A program made the translations under genes and the position numbers. Below the pieces are notes generated by a model, which was not told the origin of the DNA, did no database searches, and saw only the letters and a program-made list of their open reading frames with translations. From Bacteroidales bacterium (lineage in GTDB: Bacteria; Bacteroidota; Bacteroidia; Bacteroidales; WCHB1-69), in the NCBI GenBank assembly GCA_017394765.1, contig JAFPXF010000031.1, positions 4,754-68,753 on the forward strand: 64,000 bases of DNA, given 5' to 3'. Below are positions 9,129 through 17,073 of this stretch, one piece after another. The stretch's first letter is position 1. Each line of letters opens with the position of its first letter.

Positions 9129-9793
9129 AGGGAAAAGACCGACTCGTCTATTTTTTCGTTAAGTTTCATATTGGTAAAAACGATGGTCGTCACATCGTCG
9201 CTCGCCTCATGCAGCTCCACTTTGTTGACATATTTCCTGTCCGCGCTGATGTAAAGGCGCATATAGGTGAACATTTTCTTCATTTTATCCTTCTTTGGGG
9301 TCAATTTTGCCACCCAGATATCGCCTTGAGTGTACATTTCGACCATAAACTCGCCGTTTTCCGACAAGGCGGCTCCCGTCACGCCACCCATCACCAACCG
9401 GGCAATGCCTTTGAACAGCTGGCCTCCCTGTCCATCCATCGCCTTGCTTCCGTCCTTGGTCTGCAAGAAGACCTCCTGGCTCTTGCCATTGTCAACCACC
9501 ACCATGGCGTACTTGTCCGGAGTCGTGTAGGCCCACTTGAGCTTTTTCCCCGAATAGTACATTTTCCCTTTTGAGACGGCATCGTTCTTCAGCATGGCGG
9601 ACTTCCGCGTCTGCGTGAAATCGCACTGCATGGTTTTCACGGAGGAGGCAGCCTTGTTCACCGTCTCAAGCATCGTCTTGGCTTGCTCGGCAGATGCTTT
9701 CTTCATCTGCTGAGCACTGCCAAACGTGACCATCAGCAGCGCAACAGTGCATAAAAAAAACTTTTGCATATTGCCTATATTCTTCATTTTCAT
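9125..9793 (-). CDS. LolA-like outer-membrane lipoprotein carrier protein
   Basis: 222 residues with an N-terminal signal peptide (from MQKFFLCTVALLMVTFGSAQ if the internal start is used). The body matches the LolA-like beta-barrel family: a CDFTQTRKS segment early in the mature protein, GKMYYSGKKLKWAYTTPDKY, and a C-terminal KVELHE / DVTTIVFTNM pattern. LolA-like proteins ferry acylated molecules through the periplasm; a LolA-like gene (ApeL) also occurs in aryl polyene clusters. Together with the MMPL exporter it suggests that the product is carried to the outer membrane. It starts directly after the stop of the small transporter gene. Confidence 0.8.
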   Translation of the reverse strand: MKMKNIGNMQKFFLCTVALLMVTFGSAQQMKKASAEQAKTMLETVNKAASSVKTMQCDFTQTRKSAMLKNDAVSKGKMYYSGKKLKWAYTTPDKYAMVVVDNGKSQEVFLQTKDGSKAMDGQGGQLFKGIARLVMGGVTGAALSENGEFMVEMYTQGDIWVAKLTPKKDKMKKMFTYMRLYISADRKYVNKVELHEASDDVTTIVFTNMKLNEKIDESVFSL

Positions 9794-10144
9794 CTATTTA
9801 GCAATAAAATAACAGCCCGCCATAATGAGCAAGACACCTATCCAACGAATGGTCGGAACGCTCTCATGGAATATCATGATGGCGGCAAACATGCCGAACA
9901 CATAACTGAGCGAGGAGAGCGGATACGCGATGGAAAACGGGAAATGCTTGATGATGTAAAACCATAAGATTGTGGCGATGCCATAGCAGACACCACATCC
10001 CAGCCACCACCAATTGGTCAGTTGCGAGACGAAGAACGCCCATTTCCATGCGAAAGTTCCCATTTTTTCAAGTGCAATTTTCAGAAACACCTGTCCTGAA
10101 CAGAGAAAGACAGACTGTATAACAGCCAAGATGATTAGTCTCAT
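9794..10144 (-). CDS. Small four-helix EamA/SMR-like transporter
   Basis: 116 residues, nearly all hydrophobic, with four predicted helices (about 3-22, 36-58, 64-90, 96-113). The spacing resembles small multidrug resistance or half-size EamA proteins, such as the ArnE/ArnF flippases for lipid-linked sugars. A glutamate lies in the last loop (FHESVPTIRW), the place of a conserved glutamate in EamA proteins. It overlaps the upstream chain-length-factor-like gene by four bases. A flippase for a lipid or lipid-sugar intermediate of the cluster is plausible, next to the glycosyltransferase. Confidence 0.7.
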   Translation of the reverse strand: MRLIILAVIQSVFLCSGQVFLKIALEKMGTFAWKWAFFVSQLTNWWWLGCGVCYGIATILWFYIIKHFPFSIAYPLSSLSYVFGMFAAIMIFHESVPTIRWIGVLLIMAGCYFIAK

Positions 10145-10761
10145 AGCAATTTTTTTAGGATGACGGCACGATCTTCGGCACCTTTTTGGTGGATAATATG
10201 CACGCCAACAAGTTCATAAAGCGGGTGTTCACCGGGGTCAACGCTAAGCATCCATGCCTCGGACTTGTCCTCGGGCATGATTTTACAGAACGAGAGACGG
10301 TTGTTTTGTTGATAGGAGGTAATCTCATCGTTTTCGCAGACCAGGGCCGTTCGTATGCGCCCCATCCGCATCTGCATGAAAGCATCATGCAGGGCGCAGG
10401 CGAAGGAGATCCCTCGATGCGAATAGGTGGTGTTGTAGCCGTGGTTCTGCGTATAGATGGCGATCAGCGAGGCCACAGTGTTGTGCGTGGATTGCATGAA
10501 ACAGGTCGGCATACTCACCGACTCACCCTCTCTCAACATGCCGTCAAGTATCTGGATAGAATTCTCCATACAGCCCAAAGCTGTTCCGTTGAGAATGGCA
10601 TCCGGTTGCGATATACCACTGATTTCCATAGCTTTAAGCGCCGTAACAAGGGCCCGTTTCTGCAATTTTCCAAAGCGACGCGCCTTCATGGGCGGAAGGT
10701 ATCGTCCGTATTCCTCAAGCGGAACATTCTTCACGATAGCCGTAACAAACACTCTATTCAT
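10141..10761 (-). CDS. Ketosynthase-like chain-length-factor protein (Ketoacyl-synt_2 type)
   Basis: 206 residues from the ATG at 10761 (MNRVFVTAIV). A start 12 codons earlier is possible but would overlap the upstream ketosynthase more deeply. It looks like the N-terminal half of a thiolase-fold ketosynthase, including PDAILNGTALGCMENS and PTCFMQSTHNTVASLIA. At the place where an active enzyme has its cysteine, the visible sequence reads THNTV, so it cannot be a normal condensing enzyme. Such half-size proteins occur in aryl polyene and flexirubin clusters as partners of a full ketosynthase. The start overlaps the stop of the active ketosynthase at 10754, which fits a heterodimer made in equal amounts. 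Confidence 0.7.
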   Translation of the reverse strand: MNRVFVTAIVKNVPLEEYGRYLPPMKARRFGKLQKRALVTALKAMEISGISQPDAILNGTALGCMENSIQILDGMLREGESVSMPTCFMQSTHNTVASLIAIYTQNHGYNTTYSHRGISFACALHDAFMQMRMGRIRTALVCENDEITSYQQNNRLSFCKIMPEDKSEAWMLSVDPGEHPLYELVGVHIIHQKGAEDRAVILKKLL

Positions 10762-11935
10762 AGCGCGACAATATGATGGATGAATCATTGCCTCCAAAAC
10801 CGAAGGAGTTACACATCACATGATGCAGTTCGGCTCGCGGACATTGAAATCCAGAGACCGGTATGATACAGGAGGCATCCGGATTTTGGAATTCCCGTTG
10901 GAACGGCAGGAATCCATTTTGCAACGCTAAGAGACAGAAAACCGTTTCAATGGAACCCGACGCACTGGTGGTGTGTCCGGTGTAGGATTTCGTGGAAGAG
11001 ACCGGCGGCAGTTTTTCACCAAAAACACGCTTCAGAGCAGCACTTTCGGTCATGTCATTGTTGGGAGTGGCTGTGCCATGTGCATTTACATAGTCAATGC
11101 GGGAACAATCCATGCCGGCATCTTCAAGTGCTTTTATCATAGAACGATATCCGCCTTCTCCATTCTCCGAGGAGGCTGTTTGGTGATAGGCGTCACAGGC
11201 ATTCCCGACACCACTCAGCACGCCGAGAATGTCCGCATGGCGTGCCAAAGCCGTCTCCTCGCGCTCCAGCACAAGGTAGGCAGCCCCTTCGCCCAAGTTC
11301 AGACCCGCACGGGTCTTGTCAAAGGGCCGACAACACTCCCGGTCCAGAATCAACAGCGACTTAAAGCCATTGAGATGGAAAAGGGAGAGCGCTTCGGAAC
11401 CACCCGCCACCACGATGTCACGTTCCCCGCTTTCAATCAACCATTTGGCCGTAATCAAGGCGTTCATGGCAGAAGAACAAGCCGTGGAAACCGTGGAAGT
11501 ATAGTCAAAACAGCCGAAATAGTCGGCGATGCCATTGGTGTTGGCACCACAGTCGTGCACATCTCTCATATCGGACGGCAAAGGCTCCGGAAAATAACGC
11601 TCTGTGACATCCATGCCTCCGACTGTCGTGCCAGAAACAAAAGCCAAATCCTTGCGGTCGAGCAGTCGTGCCTGTGTCAGAGCCTCGCGCAGGGCCACCA
11701 TCCCAAAAAGAGAAGTTCTTGAATAGCGCTGATTATCATGAATCTGCAACATATCAAGCAATTCTTCATGGCTCAGATCAACCTCTCCAACGGGAAATTC
11801 AAGATGCTCGGTAGGCAAATAACGCACCCTCCCGATGCCGGAAATGCCCTGCATCAGGGCCTTGACCTGCGCTGCCTGTCCCACACCCAACGCGGAGACC
11901 ACACCAACGCCTGTTATGACAATCCTCGGACGCAT
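10754..11935 (-). CDS. Beta-ketoacyl-ACP synthase (active KS)
   Basis: 393 residues of KAS I/II type. All three catalytic residues are present: cysteine 153 in VSTACSSAMNA, histidine 286 in NAHGTATPNND and histidine 321 in TKSYTGHTT, plus the C-terminal NSFGFGGND loop. It would condense malonyl-ACP with the growing chain. Its start overlaps the stop of the ACP gene by a single base (TAATG type) and its stop overlaps the half-size KS-like gene. It therefore sits between its carrier and its likely partner, as in KS-CLF pairs. Confidence 0.88.
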   Translation of the reverse strand: MRPRIVITGVGVVSALGVGQAAQVKALMQGISGIGRVRYLPTEHLEFPVGEVDLSHEELLDMLQIHDNQRYSRTSLFGMVALREALTQARLLDRKDLAFVSGTTVGGMDVTERYFPEPLPSDMRDVHDCGANTNGIADYFGCFDYTSTVSTACSSAMNALITAKWLIESGERDIVVAGGSEALSLFHLNGFKSLLILDRECCRPFDKTRAGLNLGEGAAYLVLEREETALARHADILGVLSGVGNACDAYHQTASSENGEGGYRSMIKALEDAGMDCSRIDYVNAHGTATPNNDMTESAALKRVFGEKLPPVSSTKSYTGHTTSASGSIETVFCLLALQNGFLPFQREFQNPDASCIIPVSGFQCPRAELHHVMCNSFGFGGNDSSIILSRYE

Positions 11936-12192
11936 TATTTCGTTCGGTTGGCTGCTACATAATCGGCCATTGTGCGCACAGAGACGAAAATCTCCTTGCC
12001 CGCCTTCGGGTCGGTGATCTTGATGCCATAGTTGCGCTCCAACAAGACAATCAACTCCAGAACGTCAATGGAGTCAAGACCCAAGCCCTCTTCTCCAAAC
12101 AGCGGAGCTTCATCGGCGATATCCGCCGGCGTCATCTCTTCGAGGTTCAGTGCCTCAATCATTTTGGTTTTCAATTCTTCTGTAAGTTCCAT
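11935..12192 (-). CDS. Acyl carrier protein of the polyene cluster (first)
   Basis: 85 residues, acidic, helical. The phosphopantetheine site is EGLGLDSIDVLEL with serine 41. It is a type II carrier protein and distinct from the housekeeping AcpP at 49397. Compared with typical ACPs it has an insert just before the serine (APLFGEEGLGLDS), as often seen in aryl polyene carrier proteins. It directly precedes an active ketosynthase. The ATG at 12190-12192 follows a short low-complexity spacer. Confidence 0.88.
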   Translation of the reverse strand: MELTEELKTKMIEALNLEEMTPADIADEAPLFGEEGLGLDSIDVLELIVLLERNYGIKITDPKAGKEIFVSVRTMADYVAANRTK

Positions 12193-12208
12193 ATTGCTTT
12201 TTTTTTAG

Positions 12209-12262
12209 TGATCAGTGAACAGTGATTAGTGATCAGTAGTTGGTGATTGGTGGTTGGTGGTT
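12209..12262 (-). repeat. Low-complexity CCAAC/CACTGATCA spacer repeat
   Basis: Short degenerate repeat between the KS-like gene and the ACP. On the gene strand it is built from variations of CACCAAC and of ACTGATCACT. The last about 12 codons of the KS-like gene at 12226 are read from it. Similar CCAAC-rich words lie at about 38447, 53157 and 55553 in the window. Confidence 0.6.
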
Positions 12263-12822
12263 ATTAAGGACAGAGAAGCATTGTAATCATTTCCCGAAAG
12301 CGCTTCCAGCCAGCCGGTGAGGAGGCTGGTGGTCCCAGGAGCAAGAAATGCACATTCAATCGCTTGGTTTATCGCTTGTTCAGAATATTCCGGCAGGAGG
12401 ATAAAGTTACTTTCGCCGTGGTATTTGTTGCGGATGGCAATCTCTCCCGTCACAATATTGGGCAGCGTATAAACAAAGACCGATGGTTTTGGATAGAAGT
12501 CCTCCGGATGGGCTATTGTCTCTTGGAAGGTCTGGTCGGCATGCATGGATGAGTAACGGTTGAAGAGCAGCACAGCGCGGTCGTCACGAGGCACGAAGCG
12601 TTCGCCGGCCTCCTGCTCCAACAAAAACTCGGACGCCAAAAACCCCACCTTGCTCAAGATGTCCATCTTGAAAAATTTCGGATAATCGAGTCCGAGGCGA
12701 CGATACAAATCCGTGAGAAAACAGGTTTCACCGCCAGCCTCCGCGACGCGACTGCCGTCAACTTCCAGAAAGGAAGGGCAGAGTTTCACCGTATGCAGCA
12801 CTTGGTATCTCATCATTGGCAA
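12226..12822 (-). CDS. Degenerate ketosynthase-like protein
   Basis: 198 residues. The stretch VYTLPNIVTGEIAIRNKYHG resembles the nucleophile region of a ketosynthase, but no catalytic cysteine is present at the elbow. No HGT or GHT histidine motif follows, because the protein stops after the N-terminal half. It resembles short '3-oxoacyl-ACP synthase' proteins found in Bacteroidota polyene clusters. The final residues (SLITTNHQSPTTDH) are encoded in the neighbouring spacer repeat, so the natural C-terminus was probably replaced by spacer reading. The start overlaps the upstream ketosynthase by ten bases. A structural or chain-length role is inferred. Confidence 0.65.
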   Translation of the reverse strand: MPMMRYQVLHTVKLCPSFLEVDGSRVAEAGGETCFLTDLYRRLGLDYPKFFKMDILSKVGFLASEFLLEQEAGERFVPRDDRAVLLFNRYSSMHADQTFQETIAHPEDFYPKPSVFVYTLPNIVTGEIAIRNKYHGESNFILLPEYSEQAINQAIECAFLAPGTTSLLTGWLEALSGNDYNASLSLITTNHQSPTTDH

Positions 12823-13967
12823 GAATCGTTAGTGAAGGCAGCGGCGGCATTGCAGCCACCGAAACCGGACAGAAGTTTGACAAACGCTTTCTTCGACGCG
12901 ACGCGGTTTTCACTTGAGACGCTCAAGGGGACGGAGACCCCAAGGGTGTCAAATCCGCGTGTGGCAGGCACATATCCGCCGTCCAAAGCGCGCATGGTGA
13001 GCAACGTCTCCAAGATGCCGGCGGCACCCAACGTATGGCCGTAATACCCTTTCAAGGCGTTCACGGGCACTTCGGACAAACCTGCGCGACCAATGGCGAT
13101 GGACTCCATCTCGTCATTGTAGAGCGTGGCTGTTCCATGCACATTCAGACAGGCCAAGTCACCGGCTTTCAATCCACTTTCCGCCATGGCAACCTGCAGG
13201 GCGCGATAGCTGCCTTCACCCGTTCGAGACGGTCCCGAAATATGGTTGGCATCGTTGCGAACGCCGCCGCCGAGCATTCGCCAGCCCTCGCCATCCCCTG
13301 TGGCATAAACCACAGCGGCGGAGGCCTCGCCCAAATTCAGCCCCTTGCGGTTGGCGCTGAACGGGCGGCACGGCTCGTCCGACAAAGCCTTCAAACTCTG
13401 GAATCCTGCCACAATAAACGGCGACAAGACATCCGAGCCGACGACCACCGCCACATCATAGTGGCCGGAGACAAGACAGCGATATGCCTCGATCTGCGCA
13501 CACAACCCTGATATGCACGCATTTGAAACTGTCAATGGCATATTGGGATTATGAAAATAGTCAGCCACCATTTGCGCAGTGTGCGCGGGCGTAACCCTTT
13601 CCAGATCCGGTTCCCCGTTCGCCAAAAGGGCGACATTGCCCTTGGTGGAAGAGAGGATGAAGATGACACGCGGCGACTGCGGATCGATACCGCTATGGCT
13701 TACGGCCTCGACAGCCGCCAAAAGCGTAACCTTCTCAAATCGTGTATATTCACACACTGGCAATCGTCCCGCATCTATCTTTTTGGCGAAGGCCTTCTCC
13801 AACCTGTCGTCTGACAGCAAAGAGCCGACAAACGGGAATGGCAGTTCCCAAAGTCCCTCGTAACAGCGCAGGGCAGACTGTCCGCTCATCACGGCTGCGA
13901 AATTCTCCTCTACCGTGAACCCGATCGGGGTAATCATGCTCTCTCCTATTTTCCTGACATTTATCAT
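12813..13967 (-). CDS. Beta-ketoacyl-ACP synthase (second active KS)
   Basis: 384 residues. The catalytic triad is present: cysteine 151 in TVSNACISGLCA, histidine 277 in NVHGTATLYND and histidine 311 in KGYYGHTLGAAG. The rest is more divergent than in FabF (for example the N-terminus MINVRKIGESMITPIG). It overlaps the dehydratase gene by four bases (ATGA) and the downstream KS-like gene by ten. Two different ketosynthases in one cluster suggest division of labour, such as priming versus elongation, as described for the ApeO and ApeR type enzymes. Which is which cannot be told from sequence here. Confidence 0.85.
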   Translation of the reverse strand: MINVRKIGESMITPIGFTVEENFAAVMSGQSALRCYEGLWELPFPFVGSLLSDDRLEKAFAKKIDAGRLPVCEYTRFEKVTLLAAVEAVSHSGIDPQSPRVIFILSSTKGNVALLANGEPDLERVTPAHTAQMVADYFHNPNMPLTVSNACISGLCAQIEAYRCLVSGHYDVAVVVGSDVLSPFIVAGFQSLKALSDEPCRPFSANRKGLNLGEASAAVVYATGDGEGWRMLGGGVRNDANHISGPSRTGEGSYRALQVAMAESGLKAGDLACLNVHGTATLYNDEMESIAIGRAGLSEVPVNALKGYYGHTLGAAGILETLLTMRALDGGYVPATRGFDTLGVSVPLSVSSENRVASKKAFVKLLSGFGGCNAAAAFTNDSCQ

Positions 13968-14401
13968 ATACTTTCTTGCGATACGGCTATCTTGATTTCC
14001 GCAACAGCCATGCGTTGTTTTCCGACAAAAATTTCCGCCGAAACCAGCCTCATGTCCATCACGTCTTCCAAAATCTCGATGCGGGTTGTCAACGTCTCCC
14101 CCACTTCTGCGACACGCTCCACCAGAAGGGCCTTCACGCCACCAATATACCCGATTCTCACAAAGTCATGTCCCAAAAGATACTTGTCCACATAGCCCAA
14201 CTGGGCGGCGCAGGTCTGGGCGATGATTTCCACGTAAGCACAAGGGTTCAGGCGACCGGCAGTGACGAAAATATTGTCAGGGCGAACCCGATAGTGCGTA
14301 GTGGCCGACTTGAGGTTCGCGTCCAACAGACCGTCAACCATAATCACGGGATCTTGTTGCGGCAGAAGGGTTCGTATGTCAATATCTCGCACGTTAATCA
14401 T
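13964..14401 (-). CDS. Hot-dog dehydratase, ApeP-like
   Basis: 145 residues from the ATG at 14399-14401, which overlaps the TGA of the acyltransferase (TGATG). A start four codons earlier, at 14413, is also open. The sequence LLPQQDPVIMVDGLLDA followed by YVEIIAQTCAAQLGYVD is the pattern of FabZ/FabA-like dehydratases of the ApeP group (LLPHRPPM..LD and E..AQ..A in relatives). The histidine normally found after LLP is replaced by glutamine (PQQDP). It is the second dehydratase in the cluster. Confidence 0.72.
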   Translation of the reverse strand: MINVRDIDIRTLLPQQDPVIMVDGLLDANLKSATTHYRVRPDNIFVTAGRLNPCAYVEIIAQTCAAQLGYVDKYLLGHDFVRIGYIGGVKALLVERVAEVGETLTTRIEILEDVMDMRLVSAEIFVGKQRMAVAEIKIAVSQESI

Positions 14402-15282
14402 CAGATTTGCCAAAATTCGTAATAGTTAAACCACTGTTCGGGATATTGTCGCACGACGGACTCCAGGTGGTTGGCAAATTGCCGCGCATATTGGGATGCC
14501 CTCTCACGGGCACTGTCGCCCCGCGAGTCCAGTCGTTTGATAAAAATGTGATATAGACGGGCAGACTGCTTCATCACATGGATGGAGAGCACAGCGACGT
14601 CACGTTGCGCAGCCAATGCAAAAGGGCCGAGCGGGAATTTCGCAGAGGCACCGAAAAAGTCGCAGGCGACCGTTTTCTGATTTTCCACCACCCTGTCGGA
14701 GGGGATGCTTACGCTCTCGCCATTGTTCAAGGCGCTTTCAATCGCAAAAATATGGGAGAAATCGGGCTTTACAAGAATCATGTGGATGTTCGTCCCATCG
14801 AACATTTTCCGGCGATTTTGCATGACCGTTTCCCCCTCGCCAGCGAAGACAAGGGCATTGTAACGCTTGTTGGTGGCTTTGAGCGTATAGCCGGCAACCT
14901 CGTAATTGCCGACGTGGGCACTCAAGATCAAGAATCCAGCCTCCTGTTCAGCCAAATTCTCATACAACTCCATGTTGTCAACCACAAAATCCAACTTTCC
15001 ACCCGAAAACATGTAAAATTTATCGAGAACGACCTGCGAAAAACGGTGAAAATTACGGCAAACACCCCAACATGCCTTGGCAGGAGCATAGCCAAGCCGT
15101 TGCCGGAAAAAATGATACATGGGTCTGGTGCCTTTCGAGAAGAGCAGGTAAAAGGGCAGGACGAACACCGTCACAAAAGCGTACATTGCACGCAGTGGAA
15201 CCACCCGCATAATCTTGATGAGGCTCCTATGCATCCATGACGTACCGTCGGTTTTGCCTTGCCACGCCCTCTCTTCTGCCAT
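14401..15282 (-). CDS. LpxL/HtrB-family lipid acyltransferase
   Basis: 293 residues of the lipid A biosynthesis acyltransferase family. One hydrophobic segment lies near 35-50. The catalytic H(X4)E motif is ILSAHVGNYEVAG (histidine 123, glutamate 128). The later segments SIPSDRVVEN and FGASAKFPLGPFALA are typical of the family. In aryl polyene clusters an acyltransferase of this kind (ApeD type) is thought to attach the product to a lipid anchor. It lies 10 bases downstream of the second ACP gene. The housekeeping LpxL role is less likely because of the context. Confidence 0.8.
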   Translation of the reverse strand: MAEERAWQGKTDGTSWMHRSLIKIMRVVPLRAMYAFVTVFVLPFYLLFSKGTRPMYHFFRQRLGYAPAKACWGVCRNFHRFSQVVLDKFYMFSGGKLDFVVDNMELYENLAEQEAGFLILSAHVGNYEVAGYTLKATNKRYNALVFAGEGETVMQNRRKMFDGTNIHMILVKPDFSHIFAIESALNNGESVSIPSDRVVENQKTVACDFFGASAKFPLGPFALAAQRDVAVLSIHVMKQSARLYHIFIKRLDSRGDSARERASQYARQFANHLESVVRQYPEQWFNYYEFWQI

Positions 15283-15292
15283 GCAACTCGCT

Positions 15293-15535
15293 TTATGCCA
15301 ATTTATTCTCTATATAATCATAGAATTGCGAAAGTGTCTTCACCGTTTTCATCTCCTCAGGCTTGATCTTAAAACCAAACAGCTTGTCCACAATCACCAC
15401 GATGTCCACGAAATCCAGACTATCGATACCCAAATCCTCTTTCAGGCGGGCTTCAGGCTTCAATTTCTCTTCATTAACTTCCAGTTCCTCAATCAAAAAA
15501 CGGTTGATATTTTCCTCAATTTCTGCTCTATTCAT
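15293..15535 (-). CDS. Acyl carrier protein of the polyene cluster (second), first gene of the operon
   Basis: 80 residues with the 4'-phosphopantetheine site LGIDSLDFVDI (serine 39) and an overall acidic, helical composition. It is the 5'-most gene of the minus-strand cluster. A TATTTTTG box 84 bases upstream marks the likely operon promoter. It differs clearly from the other cluster ACP and from AcpP, so the cluster carries two specialised carriers, as aryl polyene clusters do (ApeE and ApeF). Confidence 0.88.
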   Translation of the reverse strand: MNRAEIEENINRFLIEELEVNEEKLKPEARLKEDLGIDSLDFVDIVVIVDKLFGFKIKPEEMKTVKTLSQFYDYIENKLA

Positions 15536-15618
15536 TTTAATATTCGTGTTTCAAAAAGATTATCAGATATGTAGTGATTTTAAAAAAATTATTTCACCAT
15601 TGTTTTTAAAATTGGCGG

Positions 15619-15626
15619 CAAAAATA
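15619..15626 (-). promoter_or_regulatory. -7 box of the polyene cluster
   Basis: TATTTTTG followed by GCCGCC on the minus strand, in the gap upstream of the first cluster gene. It matches the Bacteroidota -7 consensus and would give a leader of about 75 bases. Confidence 0.55.
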
Positions 15627-15765
15627 CGGAAAATTCATGAATCCGAGCACCTTTTTTATTTCATATTTGGAATAATCTTGAAAACAAAGTGCCCATCCTC
15701 GGCACTATGTTTTTTCCGAAAATTCAGTGCAAGATAAAATCCATTTTTCAAATTGAGACCCAACA

Positions 15766-17061
15766 TCAACGACTCTCATCCCGTTCCACATAATCTCTCT
15801 GAATAATTCCCAAAAACTCCTCGACACTGTAGTCGTTGAGGAAGAGCATGCCGTGGGTGGCACGAATGAGGGCGCTGCGGTTCTGGTAGAAAAAATCTTT
15901 GCCCAGCAAAAACTGGATGTCACGAAGCTGCGCAACCCAGATGCTCTCGGCCAGCTCACTGAAAGGCCCGTCGAAATCGGGATTGGGAAATTCGGCCTTG
16001 TACTGGCTGAGGTAGGAGGTGGCGAAAGCCTTCTCAATGACGGCGAAGGCATTGAGGGATACAGGCACATACATGTTAGCTTCTGCGGGATGGAACGTGG
16101 ACCAGACATTGCGATAGGCCAGGATCCGAACATGCGACAGGTCGGCCTCTTCACTGCGCAAGCGGATAGCGGCGGCCACCGAACGAAGCACCTTGTAGTG
16201 CGTGTCGGGACGCAGACTGCCGGAGTCCATCACCACGCTGATGATGTCAGGGCGGATTTGGCGCAGCTGCTCCAAAATGGGCTGCACGTCACCATGGATG
16301 TCAGGAGTGAAACCCTCGGTCTGGCTGTTGTAGAGGGCGAGATGCAAGTGGCGCACATTGCGTCCAGGCACACCCATGTAGGCCCATACCAGTTCCTCCT
16401 CGAACTCCCGTTCCAGCCCTTTCAGACGATCCATCTCGGGAGTCTCCACCGGCGAATCCGCCGAAAGATTCGCAATCTCACGTTCCAAGACCTCCCGGAC
16501 TTGCTTCACATCGCGAAGATGCCAAATGCCCACCATGTCGCGCAGGATGCGATGACAAAGACCACGGCGCATCCCCTCGACGTCCTTGCGGGCGACGTTG
16601 TCCAGATAATGGTGTACATCCTTGTCATGCTTCAGCAGGTAGCCGCCTGTGAAAAAATCAGGGTAGTTAACCATCTCGACACGTCCCTCGTCCAAAAAGC
16701 GAAGGGTATCCTGCAGAGCCTCCCGCATAAAGGCATTGCTCACAGAATGAAAGCCAGAGGTCATGATATTGAAATAAACCTCGTTGGAGACAGGACGCAA
16801 TTGCCGGTTAATAAGAGGCATAATACCCAACATAATGTCATCGTGATGGGGGCCCGTGTGCAGGATGACCTTGTTTTCATAGGGTTGGCAGCCACGGTTG
16901 AGACGAGTTTTCATCTCGTCCACCACATGCTGAACCGTTGACAAACCAATGTCACCCCAGGAAGCGCTGCCCATCTGCAGATCTTCCAGGGTCAACTTGT
17001 GGGCGTATTTGTTCTGCGATTTGCACAAACTCAGAATATGACGTATTTCAACATCCAGCAT
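15766..17061 (-). CDS. Stand-alone PIG-L-family protein (like the C-terminal part of Bacteroidota NagB fusions)
   Basis: 431 residues. A PIG-L/LmbE-like metal-site motif ILHTGPHHDDIMLG lies at about 66-79, with further blocks GPFSELAESIWVAQL and RNVWSTFHPAE. In many Bacteroidota the same sequence type forms the C-terminal two thirds of a long 'glucosamine-6-phosphate deaminase' with a NagB domain in front. Here it starts with only a short helical lead and no NagB domain. PIG-L enzymes remove N-acetyl groups from sugars; the substrate here is unknown. It is 12 bases downstream of the DUF1232 gene, so the two are probably co-transcribed. It is not clearly part of the polyene cluster. Confidence 0.72.
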   Translation of the reverse strand: MLDVEIRHILSLCKSQNKYAHKLTLEDLQMGSASWGDIGLSTVQHVVDEMKTRLNRGCQPYENKVILHTGPHHDDIMLGIMPLINRQLRPVSNEVYFNIMTSGFHSVSNAFMREALQDTLRFLDEGRVEMVNYPDFFTGGYLLKHDKDVHHYLDNVARKDVEGMRRGLCHRILRDMVGIWHLRDVKQVREVLEREIANLSADSPVETPEMDRLKGLEREFEEELVWAYMGVPGRNVRHLHLALYNSQTEGFTPDIHGDVQPILEQLRQIRPDIISVVMDSGSLRPDTHYKVLRSVAAAIRLRSEEADLSHVRILAYRNVWSTFHPAEANMYVPVSLNAFAVIEKAFATSYLSQYKAEFPNPDFDGPFSELAESIWVAQLRDIQFLLGKDFFYQNRSALIRATHGMLFLNDYSVEEFLGIIQRDYVERDESR

Positions 17062-17073
17062 GCTACAAAGTTT

